64,000 nt of DNA from assembly GCA_016785225.1 (NCBI GenBank), contig JAFBJZ010000772.1:4931501-4995500 (forward strand). The letters run 5' to 3'. The position numbers and the translations under genes are program-made. The notes under the pieces were generated by a model, which was not told where the DNA came from, did not search any database, and saw only the letters and a program-made list of their open reading frames with translations. This DNA is from Psettodes erumei (Eukaryota > Chordata > Actinopteri > Pleuronectiformes > Psettodidae). Below are positions 46,109 through 57,900 of the stretch, piece after piece (position 1 is the stretch's first letter; every line of letters starts with the position of its first letter).

Positions 46109-48600
46109 TGTATCACAACAAGTACTGTAACAACAAGGTATACTACACTGGGCTTACACTACACTAAAGATGTCCTTATTCATTCTACATTTATGTTTAT
46201 TTAAATCTCCTTTCATGCAGCTGTTAAACTACATCTCACCTCGTCATATACAGCATGGTCTCTTATTTCGTATAATTAACCGTGTGCACTCTGCAGTACC
46301 ATGCCATAAAGAAAATGTCCTGCAAAAATCTGATCTGAAGTAACAACTGAAGTTGAGTTAATGTATTAAGTAATTTTCCACCACTGCTATATTTTCTATA
46401 CAGTGTGTATTGGAGTAATGTGAAAAACATTTTGTCTATTTTTCTTACATTATAACTTATCACAGTGTATTTAAAATGTAGAGTATCTTTTATGTTATGC
46501 CACAGAGGCAAATATGAATTGAGTTTAGCTGACCATAAGTATAGTCACATATAGTGACCTAGTCCTTTATTTTAACTTCTTATTTTCTGCTTGAGATTTC
46601 TCTGTATTACAATATGCGAACTATAGAACTACATTTCTTTTCCTGACAGATATACACTGGTTAAATTTGTGTCACTCTTTCTCACCTGGCGACTTTGTCT
46701 GTGACCCGAGGAACTAGTCCTTGGTACCAGTATGTGATAACCTTTTGTGGCCTACTTGTTTGTATTTAAGACAGTCAAACCTAAAAGACCAGTTGAATTC
46801 CCTGTTAGCTTCAGCAGGGTGAACACTAGAGGGCGACAGAGATCAGATAGTGGCTGCCTGTTTGACATTTGCAGCCGAGCTTGGTCTGAACCCATTGTGG
46901 CTTGATCTCTAGCAGCCTCTGGTGTTTCAAAACAGGTACTACATTCAAATTTCACTGCAACTCATTTTGACCATCGACTGCAAAGCGTTGCTATGAATTA
47001 GGAAGGTGATGGGATAAACATGAGCTGAATCTAGATTAATGCTCACAGTTTAGTCGGGTGGATCACAGCCTACATATCTTGGCAGTATGTTTTGGGGTTT
47101 TTTGGTCATAAAATTTGATTAAATTAGAGAATTATTTAAGTTGTCCAGGCCCAGAGGCTGCAAAACCCCTAAATCCTGATTCCCCCTTCACCTTACTTCA
47201 CTGGTGGGATGCTGCTGCTCTTTGGCAAACTTCAGGTGTGCAGTGATAGTTTTTCTTTTGTTGGCCTCCATGAACCATGATTTGCATATGGCAGACTCAT
47301 AAACCAGATGGCCAGCTCAGATGATTCCAGTCAGCCTTTCGATTTTTACCTCACTGATTATTCTGCGTTCTGCCTTCAAAGGATAGAATTTTTGTCAAAC
47401 TGTGGCCTGGTGACTATCTAAACTGTACTTTTTCCTACCACTGTAAATGTTTCAGTGATATATTCAGTGTGGATAAGAACAATGCAATGATTCGTGTGTC
47501 ATAAGTTAAAATGGATTGTGTTTCTTCATTCTGATGAAAATATGACCATATTTTAAGACAAAAAAATACATACACTAAATGCAGGTAATTCCAATGTGTT
47601 CGCTTAGTTTTTCTTGTCATTGTAACTGCAATGCTTCCACCTCTGGCCATTGTGTATTTCAGGCTAGAAGATGATGTAAAAGAAAACTACAAAAAATGGG
47701 ATCACACACAGCCACACACAAAGACTATAATGTGTGGTTTTAATAGAAAGAGAATATAATCATTCACTTTTATGTCTGTTTTTCCCCCCAGAACTGTCTC
47801 TGTCAGTCTTTCTCCTGTAGCAGTGTTGAGACAAGTAATGGACACACTGAGAAAAACAAACTGCAACCATGTGTGACCGTTTCTGTCCATAATTGTGAGC
47901 GCAGACAGGATATTGTGCCCAAAGCGGCCTGACGTTTGATTTGCTGCCAAATATTTGTGATCAGTATGGAGAGTTTAAGTCTCCTGTAACTGTACACAAC
48001 CTACAGATTTTGATGAAAATAAAACAAGTCATGTAAAAACTTCTTGATGGACCGTAAATATGTGATTTATGATCTCTACAGTTTACGTTATTTTCTCTGT
48101 CTGCTTGTAAAGCATGTCAACGACCTGTTCCCAGCTTTAACTTTTAATGTATTCAGACATTTAAAGTACTTAGTCTTTCAGGCAAGCAGTTGTGAAATGA
48201 CCTACAATATCTATAACACAGTGAAAAGAAGCAGAATGAAATACTATTAAAATGATGATTTCCCTTAACACTTTATTTATTTATTTTTTAGCACTATCGG
48301 TCCACACATTGCTCGTCCATTTACACACACGTACATAAAATGAGTATAGTTTTATAAATGCTTATGTCCTTACATTCAGAAGTCTTATCGTGTTAAATTC
48401 CAGTGGAAACAAGTTGGCTTCCCCTGTTGTTGTCTATGAGTATGTATCATTTTTGATCTCCCATCGAAATTACCCCCCCTCAGCACCATACAGCTGTAGC
48501 TCTAATGTATAGTGACTTATATTTTCTCAGAGGGCCCTGCTCTGAATAAAAAAAACAATAACATGTCATTGAACGGAATTTGCTCACAGCCCTGACAGCA
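46109..48600. other. intergenic region between plekhg7 and itpr2
   Basis: AT-rich, with the two genes transcribed away from each other. No coding exon is seen. It holds one good CTCF-like motif (46823-46836). Confidence 0.7.
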
Positions 48601-48975
48601 GCAGTCTCCTCCCCCCTGAAGTGGATGTGAAGAGGAGCACTCTCGGCTCCGTCTGACATACAGGAAGAAGTTGAATAAGTGCAAAAAAAAAACAAAAACC
48701 CAACAACTCAGGGCATTTTCTCAAAAATCGCCAGCAGCTCGTGTCAGTTGTCTACTTTTTGGGGATGCAGACTTCGCCTTTTCCCCTTCGACTCGCTGAA
48801 AATGCAGAACTGGACTGAGAATGAAGGTGAAATCTGAGGACTGCTGCTAAAACTGGAGGCGCTGTAACGTGTGCATTACTTCCCCCGAGGAGAAGTGCCA
48901 TTCTCGTTCAAAAATGAAGACCCAGGACAACTCTTAAACGTGTCTTCATTGTACAAGGAAGAAAGAACAAAGACA
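48601..48975 (+). promoter_or_regulatory. itpr2 proximal upstream region and 5' UTR
   Basis: The 375 bases before the itpr2 ATG have modest GC content and no CpG island, unlike the other promoters in this window. The ATG context is AGACAATGT, with A at -3. No clear TATA box or start can be called, and a further upstream non-coding exon is possible. Confidence 0.45.
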
Positions 48976-51900
48976 ATGTCAGAGCACAGATCCAGTTTTC
49001 TTCACATCGGAGACATTGTGTCTCTTTACGCGGAAGGCTCGGTGAATGGCTTCATCAGTACTTTGGGGTATGTTCCTGCTATCTGCTTTTCTTTCCTTTT
49101 TGCTCACTGGGAAAGTCCGTAAGGGTTAACCCTACCGAATGCACTTGTGAAGCACCTAAACGTTTTCGCGTCTGACACGTGTTGACGCTTTCTCCATCTC
49201 TAAACGTTCAGCGTGAGCTGGTTTAGGAAGAACTTAGTGCGGGACTTGTTGCCAAAAGGCCTGTCAAGGCGCAAACTGCTGCTTCTCAGGAAACTCTTCA
49301 CGTTTACGCAAATGTAACAGGAATGCAAAACAGTGTGTTGCCCAGGTAGACAAAGTGCCAGAGGTTTCAAGCTGATCCTTTTTTTTTTTTTGGCGTGGTG
49401 CGCAACCTAGGGTCCGGGGACTCATAGGTCGACATGAAAGTGTGTCTCTGGGGGGACCTCAGCGAAATGTGGGAGACTTATGTAGATCATAAGCATCTTG
49501 TATGTTGATCGCATTCAGCAGGATATTTATACATTTACAGAAATTTGGATTGTGCCTGTATTGTGAGTTCAGACCTACGGGACATCACACTGTCTCCTCT
49601 GACAATCCTGCGAGTGTTTACAATACTTATTTGAGTAACAGAGTTAAGGATTTTTCTATACTGAGAGCATAACACACACTTTGAAGTGTCCTTGTGAATT
49701 TCCATATTGTGAAATATAGTATAATGGCCACATTTTGATGAGGTCTGAACCACATTTTCATTTCAGAGATATTTGGAGCTCACGATCATAAGTTTGCAAT
49801 TTCCAATTTCAGCCAGTGGGAACTTGTTTAAAGCTGTGGCTACCAACCTTGGGGTGGGTGTCCCTCCTGCAGTCCACAAGATAAGTCTGAGGGGGTCACA
49901 AGATAAGTGATGGGACAGGAAAAGACAAAAATAAATAATCAAGTGAAATCATCTGTGAGCTGCCCCTAAATGAGGATTTGCAAGTAGATGTTGATTCTTT
50001 TTAATGGGTCACAACCTTAAATAGTTTGGGAACCACTTCTTAAAGTGGCTCTTCTTTTCCTCCGCATAGGCTGTGTCATAGAGCACAGAGTTGTCCAGTC
50101 AGATTTCAAGGCTGTGTGTAGGTGTGATGGAAACTGCTTTTCACGGTGCTGTTCTCCACACAGCGTTGCAAAAAACAGAAAAAAATGTGTACCACAAGTA
50201 GTTTGTTTGGCTGTACTTCCTACTGAGCAGAAAACTTCAGCGTTCGGTGCAATACCTCTGTGGTTCCAGGTGCCCTCTGGCCTCGGAGCCTGCAGAACAA
50301 GCGTAGAAAGACTGGCTTGCTCTGAGGAATGAGCCTGCCCCACCCACCACCTCTCCCTTTTTCCTCACTTTCTGTTTCTTCCTCGCTCACCCGTTCCCTT
50401 TCCTGCCTTTCCCCCTTTCCTGTAACTTTACAACTCCCTTTAATGCCTTGTGTGACCGAGGACCAAAATATTCAGTGGTGTTTGAGCAAATGGCAACTCA
50501 AATATGTGTGTACATTGACTTACACCTTGGTAGTATGCGGCAACGTTCCTTGACTCACTATTTGCAGGAGTGCGCACAGCACAACCTACTTTCTTTTGCT
50601 GAAAGGTTCCTTTAACTGTAAAAGTCTGTGCCAATGCAAATGTAAGCAGCAGGGCTGTAAATTTCGTAATGCAAAAGCTCACAGCGGCAATTGTTTGTAC
50701 CTGTCGTTGTCGTCGTGAAGCAAAGTAGTGTAATTCTTATCAGCGATTCCGTAACTCACGCAGTTTGACGGGAGCACTGAGCATTTTATCAAGGGCTTCC
50801 CTGTGCCAGAGCTCACCGAGGTCCAGACGAGAGTTGCGGTATCTAAAAGTAAAGGGCCTGCAGGAACCTCTCTGAGGCTCAGCCCGAGAGCAAAGTGTAA
50901 CCTCAGCTGCACAAGGCTACCCATGCCCATGTTTGCTTAGGATAACAATGAATCTGCGAGTTCCTCACACACCTTACATTGTAAACTCTCAAAAGCCAAA
51001 TGACCTTATAAGGAACATAAAGGTCATTTAGCCGATCCATATCCACCAATGACCGTGACCTTTTGGATGTCGCGCTTTCCCGTATTTTTGTTTATCAGGA
51101 GGGTTTATTTTGAAGATCTGTGATATTTTTCTGGTGCGTACTAATCAATTAATTCACTGTATTACCCAAGAAGAGTTGAACGACGGGAAACTGGACTTCA
51201 TCGTAGACAAGGGTACATGTTTCGGCCCTCACCCAGGAGGCTTCTTCATCTCTGAACTAAAACTTAAAGATGAAGATAAAAATGATTGTGTTCATTGTTA
51301 AACTTTTTAAAAAATTTTCCCACTGATTAACACCTTTTCCCAGAAGTTGAAATCAAAGGTGTATGAGCCAGTTAGATCACTGGGCTGCTTTGTCAGCGCG
51401 TTGAAACACGCAGTAGGAAATGGCGGTAGGATCACAAATATACACTTTTCTGATGAATTACTCAGGCAACACATCAGACCTGTTGCTTTGCATTACATGC
51501 TGTGCCTTTCTCTGTGTTGTTGTCTCAGTCCACTCGACACGAGCAGTAGAGCTATAATTAGCTTGTCTGTGTCCAGCCTGGTAGATTTATCTTTGGTTCA
51601 TGTTTAACTCAGTTACACAGCGAACCCTTGAACAGGCTGTGGGTGTCAGGCTCTGTCAAAGCCGCTCTGTCTGAACTATTGGCTGTCCCTTCGCAGAGTT
51701 AAGATTACTTATTTATGAGCTCGGGGGACTTTTTCAGAGGACCTTCCTGTTTAACACATTTAGCGCTTGATAATATTTCCTGTTTGGCTCTCTTGTTTCT
51801 CATTTAGATGTAACTCTGATACGGAGATAGAGGAAATAATGCATGTGGATTGACACTCTGGTCAAGCGCCGCAGTGTAAATAGGAAATGGCTCAGCTCCC

Positions 51901-54900
51901 TTCAGCAGAGCTGCCAGCTTTGTATGAATTGGAGGAATTGTGCATTGCATTATGTTTCTTGTCAGTGGATGGGATGAATGGATGTGCCTGTGCACCTCAG
52001 CCTTTAGTGCAAACAGGATAGCAGGAATGGGATTTTGAGTCTTTTGTATAGAAATTCAAAGATGGCAACAGCAGGTTTAAATTGTATTTATCTGTGAAGC
52101 TGTACAACAACACAGAAGGAAACACTGTGGCCACTGTGACTCCTTTCCGTAGAGAACTGGTTCTCCACACATGAACTGAACCTAGTTTAGACTAAAATGT
52201 CATGTTACAGATTATCTCATATTTGTTTCCTCTGACATGGTTTGGCTGGTTTGAGCCTTGTCTTGACTTAACTAAACCGATTCCCTGAGGGAGGATTGAG
52301 TGAGCCCCTCCAAGACAAAATGAAGTCATCCAGGGCAGGTGTAATTTCAGATTAACAGATTATTAGCTCTGTTTGAACGAAGACTGAAAAGCAGCACCAC
52401 CTATACAAAGATTTAGTGACATGAGCAACAAATCCAGCTCAATAATTTAAACAGAAGTACCACACACAGTTTCACAGCTGGAGCTCAGAGCTGCATTTTG
52501 TTTTTGGTATTCTGATCATGAACTTGTTCTTTTTTTATTCTCCATTTTTTTTCTAAATAATGGCCCCTCTGCCATTCCACCATCTGTGAGGACCTTCAGC
52601 CTCAGTCAGTGGTGACTGTGAACAGAGCTGAATGAAATAACTCCTGTTTAACTTCATGGTCAAGACATAACTCATCAAACATGTAGATGTTCTTCAGAAA
52701 GCTGTTTTTTAAAAACTGGTTTGAATTCACAACCTGAGGAACTGTCCAGTCATAAACAAAACTTCATGCCATCAGATATCACTCATCTTGATCTGTTGAA
52801 CTGAAATGCAATGAATGAAAACATGTTTTAAATGAATAAATGAGATAAATGACCCTGTGTAGACGAACAGAAGCGGTGTGCACACTTGGCGCAGCACTTA
52901 CTTAACGCTCATTTGCAGCATCACTTTAGACCTGTCAACTCCTGTGAAGAATTTGCTCTGCAGATTTCCCACATGTGAATTTTGCTCACTTGATCTGCAC
53001 CTCTGAACCTGCCAGTGACAATTTTCAACTGGTAAAACCAGTCAGCAACTAACAAATAAAAGGCTGTTACCAACCGGATGACACCTCTTGAATCCCCTCT
53101 AATCAACCCTGCACAGAAACCACATGGTTTCCTCTGGTGGCAGTGGCCTACTCCACCTCCAGCTAATATTTTACACACACTGCCTTGACATCTGCTCTTT
53201 TTTTAGCGTGTAATACTTCATATATTTTCCTTCCATCCATTTTCACTTGATGTGAAAACAACAGAAACCTGTGTCTATCTCATGAAAACCAGGAGTCTGA
53301 GCAGACCCCCCCGCTGGGCTGAGAAGCAGAGCATTAGCTGCACATCCAGATATGTTCAGCGCATCAGTCCAGATACAGGGAGAGCGACAGAGCTGTCTTT
53401 TGTGTCACCAGCTGGGCTTTTTATCCTGCAGGTGGCCAGTCAACTGTCGCTCAAGCGTGGTTTTGAACTGTGTATTCAAATGATCGGTTTTAGTCTCAGT
53501 CTGAGATACTGTTTCGTGCATTTGCTTTTGTGTCTGTGAAGCCACAATTTGACTACAGTTTGTGTCATGAACATGATTTATTGCCCAGTTCACCCACTGC
53601 ATACGTATGGCAGTATATACTGTTAATACTACTACTATATATTAGTATATATGTATATTATTATATTATATATTATACATTATCCTTTTATATATTATAT
53701 TATATTAATATTATACTAGTGATACTATTATTACTTTATTACTAAAAGTAACATAACCCTTTTATAACCCTTTTACCATCTGTATTAGTAACATAATCTT
53801 GCTGCTGCACTTTATTTACCTATTTACCTATTTATCCTGTGTTTTCTCAAGTGCCCTTGTCCCATTCCGTATTTCTATTTTTACTTAGAGACCATTTTTA
53901 TTCAATTTTTATACCTCAGTGTTTTATGTCATTGTATTTATATTTTATTTTAATGTACCGGATTGCTGCTATGACTACATAATTTCCCTTCAGGGATGAA
54001 TAAAGTAATCTATCTATCTATCTATCTATCTATCTATGTTTATATCAACAATGATATTGGCTACAGCTATAATGTACAAAAGAAAAATTTTGGCGAGTGA
54101 GTTTTTGTATCATTTTGTGCTCTTCTCTACAGGCTTGTAGATGACAGATGTGTGGTCCAACCTGATGCTGGAGACTTGGCAAACCCACCCAAAAAGTTCA
54201 GAGGTGTGTGGCAGTATACTAGTCACACTGGTTCGAGCTCTCTCTCTCACACACACCCACACTCACACACATGCACGCTCTCTCTCTCACTCTTTTAAAC
54301 TGTCAAGGCTGGCAAGATCCTTTGCGCTCAGTGTTGTTTAACACAACATTGTGGTTTTCATGAAGCTTTTATGGGTTTTTACAACTCCACAGGCCCCTGC
54401 TGGATAAATAACCAACCATCAACCTCAAAATTCCCATTTCACCACATTAAGACCCTTGAATGGCACGTTAACCTGATTTACAGAGAGTGACTCCTGTGTG
54501 TGCGCCTGAATCCTTCTGCCCCCACTGCAGATTGCCTCTTCAAGGTGTGTCCCATGAACAGATACTCTGCACAGAAGCAGTTCTGGAAGGCAAAACAGGG
54601 AAAACAAGGAAATAACAACACACAGGGAGATCTGTTCAAGAAGTTACAGGTAGAACTGTCTTCGATCACAGTCTGCATCTAGATCTTCATTTGCATCCAA
54701 ATGCTTTAACAAATCTCTGTGTATTCACTCAGCATGCGGCAGAACTGGAGCAGAAGCAAAATGAGTCGGAGAACAAGAAGCTCCTCGGAGAAGTTGTCAA
54801 ATACAGTAATGTCATCCAGGTACAGCACCTCTCTTCAGCAAACACCTGGGGCGTCAGAGTGTCCCCATTCTAGAGCTTTGTTTTTGTTTTCCTATTTACC

Positions 54901-57900
54901 AAGGTTGTGTCACCGTCATCCAGTCCCTGATACCTGGTTTTAACAAAGTCAGCAAGGGTGGTGTTTGGTTTCACCGATTGCTCAGCTCTTGCTTCAGGGG
55001 TTGAATTGAAAAAAGAAACAAATTCAAATTGAAATGCTGTTAGAAAATATGTTCAAGGCAGTTGCCATCGTTCGTAAATGTAAATGTACATTAAATGTAA
55101 ATAATGTAATTAATTGTTTAACTAATTAAAAACAGTCATAAGTTCTATCTAATAGAATTAGTTAGCTCTACCTCAACCAGCTTCAGCATTTAAATTCTAT
55201 ATTTAATAAACATCTACACATAATTGCTTGAGTCGTGACACTCTTATGTAAGGATAACATATAGTACAACACTCACTGGGGCTCTCTCTGCATTATGTAC
55301 TTCTTGGGGATCTGAATACTTCGTCCACCGCTGCTCCTGAAGTGTCTAAACACCCTGGTTTTTCTGTCTCAGCTTCTGCACATTAAGAGTAACAAGTACC
55401 TGACGGTGAACAAGCGTCTCCCCGCTTTGCTGGAGAAGAATGCCATGCGTGTTTCTCTGGACCCCGCTGGGAACGAGGGCTCCTGGTTCTACATTCAGCC
55501 GTTCTGGAAGCTCCGCAGTGAAGGAGATAATGTAGGTTTCCCTCTGCCTTGAATCATATTTCTACAAATGCAAAGAACTGTACAATGACTTGACATTCCT
55601 CTCTATTTAGACTGTCAGTTCACTGTTTGTCCTGTTCCAGTAACATTTCCGATTTTGTCCTTCCCCTTTGGCTTTAGCATCCTATGGTTAAAGGTATTGC
55701 TCTTGATTGTGCATGGTGTTTGTGCATCATTAGGTCGAACACATGAATGTCATGTAAAAGCATGGATGCACTGGCCTTCCCATTGCATGTCGACTCTCAG
55801 GTTGAGCTTAAAAAAGTATTTAGTCATTTTTTTAACTTTCTGTCTATGTTCTCTATGCCATTGATACCACTTATACTACTTGTAATAATATAATGTTTTG
55901 ATATTCCAACACAGAACTGGAATAATTGTGATGAGCCAACCTCATCCAAAACTCACAGTGTGTAAAGCTGCTTAATATGAGATAGCTGGAGTCTGTTATA
56001 ACTGATGTCAGACTGTGTTAGAGCACGTAGTATTATGCAAAGAATGGTACAATATCAGGCAGTATCCTTCTCGCCATGCCTCTGTATTCTGCATTCATGT
56101 CCACTCTCCATGGTATGAATAAACCTTTTTGCTGTGAACAGCCCAACCACCCTCTCATGTGAATCTCAGCCTGTTGCTGCTGCACATAGCATCCTTTTTA
56201 AATTTTTTTTTCAGTGGATGAACAACCCTCTGCATGGATACACTCTTACTTTCTGTTTATTCCATTTGAACACTGCTGGAAGTTTGCAAACCGTTGTCTC
56301 CAGCTGAGATATGACTGTTTCTAATTTGGTTGAAGGTGGTGGTTGGAGACAAGGTGGTGCTGATGCCAGTGAATGCAGGGCAGCCCCTTCATGCCAGTAA
56401 CATCGAGCTGCTGGACAACCCCGGCTGCAAAGAGGTGGGACTCATTTATTTGCACAATTTCTTTCACTGCTGATACATGTAGCTGCTACAACAACTTTTG
56501 GACAGAAAAACATGTACTGCATACATAAGATGTAATGTAATATATTATATATACAGTATATTGTCTCAGCACACAAAAAAGCATGTAATCCTTTCACTGT
56601 AGTTAAAGCTAGGGCATCACCAAAACAAAGTAGTGTTTCATGGATTTCAGCACTCAGCATGTGACTTGTGTGTCCAAAAAATCCTGATTTCACGTTGTGT
56701 TTGTCCCCTACTCATGCTGCAGGTTAATGCTGTCAGCTGCAACACTAGCTGGAAGGTCACCTTGTTCATGAAGTTTAGCGACTACAGGGAAGATGTTCTC
56801 AAAGGGGTATGCTGTTTTATTGCTTTTAAATCTGTTTGTTCGGTCTGTGTTTTAGCAGGATTTCTCCTAGTTTGTTTTCCAGCAAAGCAGCACAAGGTCA
56901 TCGTGCAGCAATCTCTTGTTTTGTATGTGTCCTCCGTCAGGGAGACGTGGTGAGGCTGTTTCACGCCGAGCAGGAGAAGTTTTTGACCTGTGACGAGTAC
57001 AAGAAGCAGCAGTATGTCTTCCTCAGGACCACACTGAGGCAGTCTGCCACCTCCGCCACCAGCTCCAAGGCTCTGTGGGAAGTCGAGGTAAAACGCAGAG
57101 GGAGATGAACAATATCTCTCTTTAATTTTGAGAATGTCATCAACCCGCCACTTTAGTTGCTTTATTAAAATCCTTGTTTCTCAGAGGAAATAATGTTCAC
57201 TGATTGTGCTGTGGTAAAATTAAAACATATGTTTCAATTAACAAAGTTAGACCCTGCTAAAACCAGTTGAATTATACAAAACTCTGCCGAGCTCAGTTAA
57301 ATAATCTCAATGTATTTTTAAACACAGATTTGAAGTTTTCTTCTGATTAGGGACGCTATCTCACACATTCAAGCCATAATGTCTCCTTTGATTATATATA
57401 CCGTACAATGTCTGCCTGTCTGCCACTTCAGCCTTTGTAATCCACTGTCTATTGAACTGTATGTTCCCCTTTTACAGATTGCATGACATTGTAGTTCCTC
57501 TAGTCCCTCTGCTGTTTGTGTTACAATGTGTTATGTGTTATGTTATGTTACCATATCAATTGTTGATATTTTGTTGTGTCAGTATGACACAAATTCCAGT
57601 TGTGCTTAGCAAGTGGGATGACTCTCTATCATTCTGATGCTGCAGTGATCAGGCTAAACTGATGTAGGTGCACCGAGTGCAGAAAACGAAGACATCCACT
57701 TTGTTTGAACTAATCCTGACCCTCAAGGACTAAAGAACATTTATAAGAAATTATGATGAGACTTATTTGAGTCCAACCCCCTTATCCTTGTCTATGGAAA
57801 AAAAATTACAGAATTCAAATGTGTGTCTGGAGTTGTAATACCCATATGAACATAAGTTCAGAAATGAAAAAGTCTTTCTGCCCTATAGAGAAACATACAG

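Larger units (their letters stand above)
49068..54132 (+). other. itpr2 intron 1
   Basis: A 5 kb intron. It holds a hAT-like miniature element (49834-50037), a pyrimidine-rich stretch (about 50335-50425), an inverted pair of TGACCT/AGGTCA sites (50998-51029), an AT-repeat stretch (about 53625-53730) and a LINE-like 3' end with a TATC tail (about 53780-54037). No coding exon is supported. Confidence 0.7.

Noticed and set aside
51166..51300. Open frame EELNDGKLDFIVDKG in itpr2 intron 1 as an extra exon
   Set aside because: Known receptor proteins join exon 1 (TLG) straight to LVDDRC. Phase and sequence give no reason for an additional exon, and I recognise no homologue.
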